From Paramacrobiotus metropolitanus (Eukaryota > Tardigrada > Eutardigrada > Parachela > Macrobiotidae), in assembly GCF_019649055.1 (NCBI RefSeq), contig NW_026570661.1, positions 1 through 22,110 of the forward strand: a stretch of 22,110 nucleotides of DNA, in the 5' to 3' direction. Positions 7,861-18,288 of this stretch are shown here, piece by piece (within the stretch, counting starts at the first letter, position 1; each line of letters begins with the position of its first letter). The notes below the pieces were generated by a model. That model was not told the DNA's origin. It saw nothing but the letters and a program-made list of their open reading frames with translations, and ran no database searches. The position numbers and the translations under genes are program-made.

Positions 7861-9127
7861 TTATTGAAATAGACCAATACGGAAAGAGTGGCAGTCGTTT
7901 GAGCCGAAAAAAGATAAGGACAATCCTAGAACTCCTTTTTTCGTAGGATTTATGCACGTGTGGTCTCCAATATCAGGTTCAAGGTTAAAACCGAAAATTG
8001 CATAACCTTTGGCCCAATCTTTTTTGATCAAACGCCAGTGTTGAGTTCTTGTAAATCATACCAGTTGTTTCCAAGAGACTCAGGTACCCGTCGCGTGTGT
8101 TTGTAGCTGAAACCTCTAAGGCTTTCCCAGGAAACGGTTCGGAATTGACATAAGTGATAATCTGGCTCAGTTCATAGGGCTGAAAATTATACGGGTTGCG
8201 AGTTAAGTTTCCTCCAACGGCCTCCGACAAAACTAGAGCAACGAAAAGTTGCTTAGGGATGACTCCCCGAAATAAGTCGTCGCGAGACCAATGACTGCTT
8301 CCAGATGGGATGGTCATCTCGAGAACATGTGATTCCACGTAAGGAATCATTACATTTCGTTTTTGAAGCATAATCTCATGAGCCAACAAAAACTCAGGGT
8401 CCAGCTTGACTTTGCGCAGTTTAAGCGTTGCCCGTTTTATGACAATTTTCAAATCAAGTGGCGCTTGAGGACAAAGCAACGCAAACTTGTCTTTCGATCG
8501 TGCCAATACTAATTTCAAGTCCACTTTAGGTGGAATAAGACGTGATTGGTTCGCTAAGTCACTAGGAAATTTCATAAATAAATGCCATGAATTTCCGCCC
8601 TCGATCATGCCACGGCGCGTAAGGAACCCATCATTCAAAACTAGATTGTTTGGATTAGCTGCAGGCAGTGTAATATAATTCACGTCAAAGCTTCCGGCAG
8701 TGTCCAAAACAAAACCAGAGCTTAACAGCTGTGTTCGACCTTCAGAGCCAAAATTCAATAGGTTTTCGAAGTAGGATGAGTAATGTGATAAGGAAGGAAC
8801 AGATGAAACAGTCTCACTGTTTAATAAAAGTTCATGTCCGCTAAATAGGCTACGTGTAAAGTTGTTAACGACGCCCCAGTTCAAATCAGCGGCAGGAGCG
8901 GCTCCTGCAGTTGTTAAAACAGTTACATCCAGTAAAATAGTGCTGTTTGCTAGATCTATCATTTCCTCTGGGGTTCCCGGAACCTCCCAAGCAATCGTAT
9001 CCACGTTCAAAGTATTTCCTATTGGATTATAGGAAACATACTTCGCGGATTCGATTGCCGTTTGAGTAGGCGGCAAAGAAAAATGGTCCAATTCCGATTT
9101 TAAACACAAAGGTGTATTAGCATCCAT
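7861..9127 (-). CDS. Double-jelly-roll major capsid protein (interrupted near the C-terminus)
   Basis: Forms the hexon-like capsomers. The ATG at 9127 starts a frame of 380 residues ending at 7985. The reading then appears to continue from about 8015..8021 in another frame to TAA at 7861, adding about 40 residues including GLSLSFFG and a CHSFRIGLFQ end. Features typical of Polinton capsid proteins include the N-terminal IESAKYVSYNPIG strand, NNFTRSLFSGHELLLNSE and many beta-strand-like segments. The start lies 11 bases after the stop of the preceding gene. Identification rests on overall pattern and on its place between protease and penton-like genes. Confidence 0.87.
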
Positions 9128-9138
9128 TCTCGTGAGAG

Positions 9139-9654
9139 TTAGCGTAATAATCCCGAAAGCGGAACGCGCATACGCTTCTTCTTGCGCAAACGTTTATGAA
9201 CTCTTCGTTTTCGGCTACGTCTTTTATGAGAATGCTTCTTCGGTTTGGTAAAGGGAGCTGGCTTGGACTTGCGCGAGCGTCGTCTGCGCTTCTTTTTTAC
9301 GATTCCGTGTAGCTGTCCTTTGAGCTTTGATTTTGTGGTCCGGCGTTTCCGGCGCTTTTTGCCCCCCCCCCTTTTTTTGAATATCAGACATCATGTTACC
9401 GACAGCTTCTCTCGTTCGATTTTGAGCTGAATCTAATAACGTTGTCTTGTTCTGTAGAACATCAGAAACAACGTTTCTACCCAGACGAACCAGATTAGGA
9501 TAAATAATATTTTTTGCTGTCCTAGCAAGGCTGCCAAAAAATTTCCAAGCGAACCGTATCCGTGCTGCACATGTCCAACCGCGCTGCCATGTTGCGGTGA
9601 AAGAAGGTGCACGTAAACTTGCGCAGGAATCGCAAAACTTGAAATCTCATCCAT
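9139..9654 (-). CDS. Basic minor virion protein, adenovirus pVI/core-like (interrupted)
   Basis: The ATG at 9654 overlaps the stop of the penton-like gene (TAATG). The N-terminal part is small and glycine-containing (AVGHVQHGYGSLG). After a one-base frame change at the T6 run (plus A6 at 9536..9541), an amphipathic/coiled segment follows (LLDSAQNRTREAVGNMMSDI). A second change at a G10 run (plus C10 at 9362..9371) leads into a very basic tail (KKRRKRRTTKSK, HSHKRRSRKRRVHKRLRKKK) ending at TAA 9139. About 170 residues. The combination of a membrane-active-looking N-terminus and an Arg/Lys-rich tail resembles adenovirus minor/core proteins; a role in DNA binding inside the capsid is inferred. 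Confidence 0.75.
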
Positions 9655-10061
9655 TATTTACGGCGAAAATGTAATTGCAAAACTGAAACACCTTTCTCAA
9701 ATTCAACAGACTCTCCATCTAAACTGGTGATCGAGACTGAAATGCGATCAAACTGAGTGTTCTCAACGCTGATATATTTCAAAGATGAAGGAACGAATGC
9801 GCTTCCGTCTGCAACACTTTTTCGAGATAAAACAGCCAATAGAGAAACGCGTGTTCTGTTAAACACTTGGCTGCGAACCAAGTCGCTAAACACGCACAAG
9901 GTGTCACGAGTTATCGATCGGGGTTTTGGACACTGTAAGTAGCACAGTGCTACTTCAAATTCTCGCAGTAGCTGAACATAACTCGGTAAAAGCACAACGA
10001 ATTCCGACGCCGTGTTTCCAATGCCACTATCAGATGTCAAGGTGATATAGAAATCATCCAT
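9654..10061 (-). CDS. Penton-like minor capsid protein
   Basis: 135 residues from the ATG at 10061 (DDFYITLTSDSGIGNTAS), the N-terminal pattern of Polinton minor capsid (penton) proteins: a short FYITL strand, then a polar NTAS-type loop, then FVVLLP and a hydrophobic EVALCYL strand. It would be the single-jelly-roll vertex protein. It is on the short side for the family but intact. An in-frame upstream ATG lies inside an inverted-repeat arm; I prefer the inner ATG because an AG acceptor-like site sits one base before it. Confidence 0.78.
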   Translation of the reverse strand: MDDFYITLTSDSGIGNTASEFVVLLPSYVQLLREFEVALCYLQCPKPRSITRDTLCVFSDLVRSQVFNRTRVSLLAVLSRKSVADGSAFVPSSLKYISVENTQFDRISVSITSLDGESVEFEKGVSVLQLHFRRK

Positions 10062-10065
10062 TCTT

Positions 10066-10144
10066 AAATATTCGAAATTGGTATGCAATATGATGCGCTA
10101 TAGTCGTGTGAGTTTAGCACTGCACACCAAAATCGAATTTTTCA
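10066..10144. repeat. Inverted-repeat element, copy D
   Basis: Minus-strand arms AAAAATTCGATTTTGGTGTG and GCATACCAATTTCGAATATT. It occupies the whole junction between the integrase stop and the penton-like start. Its right end reads TATTTAAG directly before the ATG, a possible splice acceptor. Confidence 0.85.
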
Positions 10145-11716
10145 AATTAACTGAAGTCCATACCGCTTAAGTTGACTTAAAGTGATCCATTTGTCGAACT
10201 TTTTATTCCAGCCAACAAAACGTATCAAAACTTTGTTGCCTTTCTTAGATAAAACAGCAATTTCAGCAGTCTCTGGTGTATTTTTTGGGACTTTCTGCAG
10301 TTCCCAAACGTAAAATCGTCCTTCTAACATTTCACGTTTCAAATCTTCCACTCGGAACATGGTTATGCCATCATGGGCTTCAACAGCTTTAACTTTGTAA
10401 ATTTCTATTGACCACCCTGGAGTATATCCTTTTTCCATTGCCGTCTTCTTCAAAGACAGACGCACAAAATCTCCTAATTTTGGAATTTCCGTGCTTAGTT
10501 TCTTGTGTGCATATTTGATTTTGTCCTTGTAAATGATCTTGTGAAATTCTTCTGCATTTTCAGCCGTTATTTCTGATGGCTTATGGTATCCTAAACTTCT
10601 ATGTGGGCTGTTGTTGTATGCGTCCACGAGTTTCTGAATTACATCAATCCATCTTTTCGTTCGATTATGCGTAAAATAACGGAACAATCTAGTCGATAAG
10701 GTGCGATTCAGACGTTCAACTTGGCCAGCTTTAATTTCTGCATTATTAGTAGAGAAATGAAGAATTTGATGCTGATTTAACAAAGACTTGACATCAGTAT
10801 TATAAAATTCGGTTCCCAGATCGGTTTGGAATTTTTTGGAAACGGTCCACAACGATTAAATATTACTTGTAAAGCATCACGTACTTCAGAGGCAGTCTTC
10901 CGCTTAATCGGTTCCACCCATGCATACCGAGTAAAACAATCTTCCACGACTAACAAAAAATTATACCCATCATTAACAGATACATACGCACTGTAGTCTA
11001 TTAAGTCCGCTTGGAACTGTTCGTTAGGACCGGAAACAACAAAATTGAGACGAGGAAAGTGTTTGCGAACTGGTTTATGTAGCGTGTAGGCCGGCTGTTT
11101 GCGCAGGAACTCTTTCACGGTGTCCGTCGACAATTTTATATTGCTCTGCTTGCTGGCCTCTCGGTGCAATGCTTGTATTCCACCGTAACCACCCGGCGAC
11201 GCCACGTCAAAATAAATTCTTCTCAGCAAGTTTTCCATGAATAATCTTTAGCAGACGCTTATCAACCCCCTTGGGAATAGTGCCATCTAGAAACTGCTTT
11301 CGAATTTGGGATCTCCACACAGTTAATGACTTATAGAACATTATGCAGTCGCAGACTTGAACAGATTTCCCGGTATACTGTTCCACAACAAGAATAAACA
11401 ACTCACGCAGTAATCGCTTGTCAACGGAGTTTGCAATTTCATAGAAGTGAGCAGACTTATAGCAATGATCGTCGACACGATTGCCACAAGTATGCTGATC
11501 GTCGATACGATAACATCCGCGGCAACACATACGTTCGCTTTTCAAAAACTGACAATTGATGAGAAAGCTGAACAGATATTTAAACGCAGCAGTGCATCTC
11601 TTAAAAATGATTTGTTTATCGCAACAGACATCCAGACGCTGATCGCAAGCGACACACAACCCCGTAATCAACTCGTATTTTAATTTCCCATAATTGTTCG
11701 ATTTCAGAGACGACAT
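10142..11716 (-). CDS. Retrovirus-like DDE integrase with chromodomain (interrupted)
   Basis: Inserts element DNA into the host genome. The catalytic core is seen as D in QADLIDYS (about 11020), D in QTDLGTEF (about 10820) and E in QVERLNRT (about 10715). A chromodomain-like C-terminus (VLIRFVGWNKKFDKWI) precedes the TGA at 10142. A one-base frame change lies at the plus T6 run 10832..10837. Another frame change near 11211..11222 separates the core from an N-terminal part starting at ATG 11716, rich in Cys/His pairs (CVACDQRLDVCC, CCRGC), which may be a zinc-binding extension or a separate overlapping gene. The start is 50 bases after the polymerase stop. Confidence 0.92.
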
Positions 11717-11761
11717 GATTACAAGCGTACAGTGTTAGACAAGAACAATGAAATTTAGCAG

Positions 11762-14700
11762 CTATTCATGCACAAAATATTCTTCCCCATCAACGTCCTC
11801 AGTCAGCATTGCAGGATTGAAACGTTCAAGCAACTGATTTACAACTTCAAATTCAAGTGAGCCGATACTAGGAAAAGGGATACCATGATAACCAAGCGGA
11901 TACGTCACAAAATCACGACCAATAGCACGACTGGTAAACGTACAGCCTATACGGCGAACAAGAGGCACTGTCTGTATTGTCAAGTTATCTGTATTCTTTT
12001 TGAATGTTATACTTTCGCATGCAGTAACTTGGGACGGCCCTGTCCCGAACATCATAGACTTCAGAACACCAATGTTGACCCGTTCCTTCAACCCGTCAGA
12101 CTTAGGAATCCCTTTACACTTTATACGCTGTTCTCCACTGCTGAGGAGCTGACAGTAGGTTTTCTTTGCCAGTGCAGCCCACTCCACGAAATGCTCACCG
12201 CCGAGGTCATCGGACAAATCGCCTAGTAGATCGCCTGTAGGAGGATCTGGCTCGCCCGGGGTGCTCACGAACATCACGGAATCCGTGTCACAGTAGAGCA
12301 AACGATCACCAACAAGCCGTAAAGCTTTAAGGAGTTTGAGTTGGCCGTACTCGGTGGTAAATTTACCAATGTACGGATTTGTTCGCTTGTTAGGCGCAAC
12401 CTGTGCACAAATTTGAAATGATAACTCAATCGGGAATGCTAATAAAAACCCTTTGCACATTTCATACCCATGCGGCTTTCTCTTCGTACGTCACATCGAT
12501 ACACTTTCCATCGTTGACCATACGAATGTCGTTGGTAATATAACGACTGTTGAAAACGATGTCCTTCATTTCCTTGTACGTTCGGCAGTACGTATTTTGG
12601 CGGTACACGGCTTTCATAACAAATCTATTAAGAAATATGAATTAAGAAATGTTTAACATTCTTAATTCACATTTCTTACCTTCCCCAGACTTGGTTGACA
12701 AACGTTTTAGCTGCCGCGCGCATCCCCGGATTGTTGGTAACTTCGTCGGGGGTGAAAATAATTCCCAAAACTTCTTCATATTTCCTGCAGAACTCTTGCT
12801 TCTGTTCATCAGTGATAACATGTGCGGGAAAGTCACTTGTAACTATTTTCGTACGAATGAGATCCAAAATAAATTTGGCAAATACGCCGCCGGTTTTGCT
12901 TTCCGGGTTATATTTACTGCTGTTAGGAAAATGGTGAATCTCAAAAACGCGACGAATGATGTAGCCGTCTTCAACTGCCTGCTCCAGAAGCGGTGTAGTC
13001 CAAGCCCCTTCGAATGCCCGTTGTCGATAATCATGGGTGCACGGCTTTGCGATGTTCAATTCTTCAGAACACGTACGACATAATGTGTACACCGTACGAC
13101 CATCAGCCAATCGGAGCGGGAGAGTAGGTATGAATAAATCATACGGTGGCCATACTTCGCAATACACAACTCCAAACCAATCTTTAATGTTAAAAGGCTC
13201 GCCCGGTTTGTGGAAGTTAGTGAATCGGATCTCAGGATGGCCAACAGGATACTGGTCGAAGACCATAATGGACGGATACAGTGAAATAAAATCCAAGACT
13301 TTTCCTTTGGATCCTTCAGGGATTTCTTTGTACATGCAAAAATGTCTGTCCGACCTCCAAACAAGTAGTCACGCACATTTAAACGCGGTCGGAAATTCGG
13401 CTCTGCTACGATCTCGCCAGCTTTCAGCTTTTCATCGTACTCGCACTCCCAAATTGTTGTCAATATTACAGGAACGTCCGCGTATGGATCCGTAACAGTG
13501 CGAGCAAAGTTATTAAGGTATGCTTCGCTTTGCGCGACTTCTTCACGAAGTGTGCCAAAGGTCTTCATTCTCACCGTGTTAACTTTCTTCGGGTTTGGAA
13601 AGCATTTGGGGCATCCATGCCAGAAACAACCGTAGAACTGGTAGGCTGTTCTTGTTGCAGCGCACCACCCGTCGACAGGTATCCTTCCGAAATACTTCTC
13701 ACCTTCCGCAGACCTAACTGTTTGGATCGGCTCGTCGAGCCGACGAGCACGGTCGGAAATCCAAAGTAGCGCTTTCGTGCTTTGATTCTGGGTACTTCCG
13801 TATCCGCCTGGTGGTGGTATACCAATGGTATCAGCCTGAAGGTAGTGCACTTGAAACGCTTTGATCACAGCAGACGGACTTGTAGGTTCATCAAATGGAT
13901 CCAGACCCGGAAACTGCTTCTCGAATGAAGCTCGCGTAATTTTGCAGCACTCGCGGAGAACCAGAACATCATTGACGCAATACTTCTCACATTCATCCAT
14001 CAGGTTGTAGGTGTCACCATGAATTTCTTTGGCTTCATTGTACCAGGCCTCGAACTCTTGTTTCTTCTTGGCAGACATACGCTCCATGTCGAAATACTGC
14101 TTATCTGCAAAAATTCGATTTTGGTAGGCAGTACTGTATTGGATACCTACGAAAAACTCTGATGCAGACCAAATTCGAATTTTTTGTACCTGGTATCCAG
14201 CCAACATAATTTTCGTTTTCAGGAATGTTGAAGGTGTACGGAAAAAACCCTTTTAGCACTAGATGACTTATTCCCAGGTCTTTTGGGAGCTCGGCTAAGG
14301 ACCGCGGCATGAATGATAACGTATCCACAAACCGTGCGTTGATTCCTGGAATTTTGACGAGTGTTAAACTAGCACCATCTTGAATCTTTGTAACATAATG
14401 TCCTTGACTTTCGAGGGATTTCAGTATAAAGTAGTTGTCGTATTTCCGCCCGTTGTGCGATAGGAATGTACACTGACGTGTGTTTTTGAAAATCCAACTT
14501 AACATATCATCCGCACAGGCACGGCCACGGAAACGCATAACAAACGAATCGTCGTCAAGGCACATCAAGGCCGCCATGTTCGGATAGTGGTAACGACTGC
14601 TATCCAATCCGGCCTCAAAATCAAAAACAAATTTCTTGCTTGTAAATTTCGATGGCTTTCTTGCCATGGCAGTTTCATCAATTGAAGCACTTGATCCACT

Positions 14701-16105
14701 TTCACTTGCACTTTCACTCAGGCGCTGTTCTTCAATGGACGATGTCGTTGAACTGGATCCTTCGAGTGTGCTATCGGTCTCCGATGATTCTTGTTCCTCG
14801 TCGGTGTCATCGTCGGAACCATCGTCAGAATCCAAAATGATTGCTTTGGCAACTTTTTTCTTTGGCTTTACCTTCTTGGCCTTTTCCCCAGAAAGAATGT
14901 AACAGAGGTGCCCAGTTGGTACAAATTCTTTGCAGTTCGTACACAGGTGGGTGTAACATTGATGTGGATCAGAACACAGGTTGCTGTTTGGATTGCTGAC
15001 GTAACCCTTACAATCTTTACAACGGCGCCAGACTTCACATACCGTCCGTGTACCAGTTCTGTAACCATTCTTCGTCTTGTGATTCTCGAAGCATCGAATG
15101 GATCGAAACGATCGACAGCAGTCACCACAAAAGCGTCCATCCGGTTCCAAAGGACTATATTTACTGACACATCCAATCTGAGTGCACATATGACAGACGC
15201 CAAAGCATCGATGCCTGCGCTTATCACTGTAAAGCTACCGCAGATATCGCAACGGCCAGTAAATCCCAGTAGCGTATGTGGTTTAACGACGGCATCAAAA
15301 TGATTGTTATGAAAGATCAACATGACGAGATTCTTGCAATAAGGGGAGTCGTAAGACTCGGCAAACTGGAGATCAGCATCAATGACACGAAGTTGGCAGT
15401 CGTACTTTTCCCGCAGTACGCGAGCAAATTTGTCGAGCTCATCGAAACCACAAGGGCCAAGCGGAACTCTTGCTTCCCAACGCAGCTTCTGAGCCAATGT
15501 ATGCTGAGCTTTTCGGTCAGATCTGCATATGTTCTGATAGGTTCTGTACTTCAAGGCGTGCGCTAGGCAAACAGCGATTGCACGTGAGCAACACAATTCG
15601 TTGTTTGGATCATGGAGAACCGACGGTCGAATAACAACAACACACTGTCGCTGTTCGAGGTACTCAGTTATTTTGAAAGATATTCTGTTCTTTTTAATCG
15701 AGCGCGTACCATATCCGACTGTGTCTCGACAGTGAACAAACGTACAGCGAAGCGCTTGATCAAACAGGAAATAAGCGTTTCCGCTTCGCATAACTCTTTC
15801 AATCGTGTGCACGAGGTAATCTGGAGTTAATTCTCGTGCTGGTAATACCTTACTGGATATGGCGCGATCCGGAAAACTGTGATGCTCGAAAATCAGCCGT
15901 ACTCTATCGGACGGATACACGTTGTGGCGCTTGTACAGGTAGTCGAGAAGAAAACCGAAAAAATCTTGAGCTGATACAATGCATGAAGCAGGTCATTTGG
16001 ATCGAGCGGATCGTGGTTGTAGATAGTAAAGGAATCTTCAACCGTATGAAATTGTGGTGCATGGGTGATGTGATGACTTGCAGGGTTAATTTTGAATGGA
16101 TAACT
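11762..16105 (-). CDS. Protein-primed family B DNA polymerase (two introns; interrupted)
   Basis: Replicates the element from protein-primed ends. Order: N-terminal region with CCSRAIAVCLAH and HFDAVVK; Cys-rich zinc-finger part (CDICG, CGDCC, CTNCKEF); an acidic Ser/Asp/Glu stretch at about 14680..14850; exonuclease motifs I (FDFEAG), II (SHNGRKYDN) and III (YCVNDVLVL); polymerase motif A (DFISLYPSI), motif B (KTFVNQVWGRF, split by intron 12625..12679) and motif C (YCDTDS, about 12285). Intron 14105..14189 is an inverted-repeat element. One-base frame changes lie at about 15958..15963, 15221..15228, 13338..13342 and 12474..12479. The N-terminus is unresolved: coding-like sequence begins after an acceptor-like TATTGTAG at about 16105 with no in-frame ATG, so a further exon may exist. 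Stop TAG at 11762. Confidence 0.95.
12625..12679 (-). other. Polymerase intron 2, a near-perfect hairpin
   Basis: 55 bp with donor GTAAGA and acceptor TTTCTTAATAG, inside motif B of the polymerase. The two halves are reverse complements: on the plus strand AAGAAATATGAATTAAGAAA against TTCTTAATTCACATTTCTT with a small loop. Splicing keeps the WGRF motif in frame. Confidence 0.85.
14105..14189 (-). repeat. Inverted-repeat element copy E, acting as polymerase intron 1
   Basis: 85 bp. Donor GTACAAAAAATTCG and acceptor ATCGAATTTTTGCAG lie at the outer ends of the two arms, so the repeat is the intron. Removing it joins GWIP to KQYFDMERM in one frame (phase 1). Other copies of the same element lie at gene junctions. 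Confidence 0.88.
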
Positions 16106-16372
16106 ACAATAATAATTATTTCTTTGTTAAATTTGATGAAATGAATTTATTGATAATCGATGAGCGAACAGCCTTGTGAAATTTTTTGACAACAATTTCG
16201 AGATAACATGCAGCAAACTGGAGAATAATTGATTGTTAAATGATATAAGAACTAACAGGAATGGAAAATCGCATGCAATAACAATGTTTCTCTGGAAGAG
16301 CGATAATTATGACTGAAAAAATTCATGCAATGATTACTGAAAAATGAGCTTTCAGACCAGTGATCCAACTTA
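16106..16372. other. Intergenic region between polymerase and the 464-residue gene
   Basis: AT-rich, no credible gene. The missing 5' exon of the polymerase may lie here or further upstream. AG sites after pyrimidine tracts occur (for example TTATTGTAG near 16105). No promoter is recognised. Confidence 0.4.
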
Positions 16373-17950
16373 CTAAGGATATCGAAATGCATTTTGACGA
16401 ACAATCGGCGCTGGACCGTCGTAGTACCGAGTACCGTACTGCGTCTGCGGACGGAAACTGACAGGCGTCGGTGGTGCCATATTCAGCTGATCATAGTGCG
16501 TTGAAGGAACGTTGTTGACGAAATCTTGCATAAACCGATGCTCCATTTGCTGACGCTGCTGTTGCAGATGATCTACACGTGATGGCTGATTCTGGTACAT
16601 CGGCGGTTGCTGGTATTCCACAAGGACTGGAGAACCAGTATAACGGTTCCCATCTACCAATGCAGCCACGACTGTACGACTTTAACAGTAAGATTCTACA
16701 GTACCGCATCTTACCGTATACATCAGATGCCGATCGGAAGCCACCACCACTTGGTTCTATAGCGTACTGCGGAACTTGCTGCGCGGGAAGGTAGGTGCCG
16801 TTCCGATTAACGTATCCCGAACCTGATGCGGCACAATCGCTGCGCGGCTGCCCAAAAAACCCGCCGGCAGCAGACGAAGAGTCGTATGCACTGCACTGAG
16901 TAGCCGGATAGGTGTTAGACGCATGCAGCTGATGGTGCACTAAAAAATCGATTTTGGTTAGCACCGGCGCCGCACAGTGCGTGTTAAAATCAAGTTGAGT
17001 ACCAAAATCGAATTTTTTATTTTCATGAATGTAAGCTAATGATTTTATCCTGTGCGACTGAATTAATAAATTAACTCACCCAAGTTTGGATATTTGGCAT
17101 TCGGATGAGGGATGAATGGCTGAGTAAGCTTTGACTGCACAAACCGACGACGTTTGGACTTCTCGGGCGCATTCGGTGCCTGCCGTCGTTTGGGAGAAGT
17201 AGGCGGCGTGTCCAAAACTTGTCCACATCCGGTCTGCACGTATACATCGAGCTGGTTTTCTTTATTTTCACCGTCGCTGGCCAGGTCTTTTAAGATGACA
17301 TCCATTTCTTTGTCGTCTAGGAAATTCAGGGTCGGTTCTAGGGCGTGAATGGGATCGTACATGTCAGCGTTGCTGTTGACGGTCGGGACTTGATTATCCA
17401 CAGTCCACACGTCACATCCGAACATGCCATACGGCGGATACTCCTGCTTCTTTGGTGCCGGTCCGAGAATCGCGGTGATACGTTGATAGTTCAATGGATC
17501 GAGCACAATCCGGTTGAATTCTGTGTAGTACTTTAACAGATAGCCGAACTGCTGCGCCGTAACAACTTCAGCATAGACAGGGCTGTCGTCAGGACGGATG
17601 GGTACAAGATGGACAAAACAATCGTTAATGGAATGAGTAAGACGATCGAAGCCGGTCTGGAACACAGTCTCCTCGAATTCCTGGTAGAAACTCAGCGAGA
17701 AGCAGAGCGGTGACTTAGGACTACCGAACAACATAAGGACTGAGCGCTCTTTGGAGAAAGCGCCGTGCAGCTGTTCCTCTTGTGGATAAAACAGCTTGTA
17801 GTATAACCCGCAGCAGCTCGACATCTCTTCCGGTGTGGGAAGTAGATAGTCGTGCAGCGTAGGAGTTAACCAACGCCCGGAAGTGCAAAGTGTCCTTTGC
17901 AGTTCGAGGGCGGGATTGCTTCGGCCGGGCCATAGCTTAAAACTTGACAT
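16373..17950 (-). CDS. Three-exon gene of unknown function, probable nuclear protein
   Basis: Exons 17080..17950, 16715..16939 and 16373..16671 join in consistent phase 1 and give 464 residues without any frame break. The N-terminal about 200 residues look globular (PTPEEMSSCCGLYYKLF, DRLTHSINDCFVHLVPIRPD). Next comes an acidic part (FLDDKEMDVILKDL), then DTPPTSPKRR and SKRRRF, a bipartite-like nuclear localisation signal with proline-directed Ser/Thr sites, then QSKLTQPF, close to a PCNA-binding box but with Pro at the first aromatic position. The last two exons are Gly/Ser/Tyr/Gln/Pro-rich and probably disordered. I do not recognise the family. Its place next to the polymerase and its motifs suggest a regulator or replication partner, which is inference. 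An acceptor-like CTTTCTTGAG lies 2 bases before the ATG. Confidence 0.75.
16672..16714 (-). other. Intron 2 of the 464-residue gene
   Basis: 43 bp, donor GTAAGATG, acceptor AGTCGTACAG. Near its 5' side GTAAGAT pairs with ATCTTAC 13 bases later, so this intron can also fold into a short hairpin. Confidence 0.7.
16940..17079 (-). other. Intron 1 of the 464-residue gene, containing inverted-repeat copy F
   Basis: 140 bp with donor GTGAGT and acceptor ATCGATTTTTTAG. The 3' part (16941..17020) is an inverted-repeat element whose outer arm end supplies the acceptor. The upstream part is unrelated AT-rich sequence. Confidence 0.82.
16941..17020. repeat. Inverted-repeat element, copy F
   Basis: Arms TAAAAAATCGATTTTGGTTA and GTACCAAAATCGAATTTTTT on the plus strand, with a GC-rich loop. 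It lies inside an intron and ends at the splice acceptor. Confidence 0.85.
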
Positions 17951-18288
17951 ATCTCAAGAAAGCAAATAGAACAACATGCGAGTATAACACTTTAAAGCTA
18001 AACACGGTTGGAACCGACGAAATAAAAGTTTAGATCCTTGTTGAACGTTAAATGAATTTTGACAATTTATGCGTGGACATTGTCCACATGTTCCGTGCTT
18101 GACTGTATTTGTTACTGTGTGTATGTGCCACTAGGTTACTGATGCATTCATGAGATTGGTCGCTTTCAAATCTGAGTCACCACCGAGTACGCCTAAAAAT
18201 GGCAAGCGCATAAATGCAGCTGCCCTTGAAATTGATATATTGTATTACTTTGTGGATAAGCGCAACGTTCACAGCGGGACATTGCACA
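17951..18288. other. Intergenic region
   Basis: No credible gene. It separates the 184-residue gene from the 464-residue gene on the same strand. It holds the acceptor-like site just before 17950, and no clear promoter or polyadenylation signal is recognised. Confidence 0.4.
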
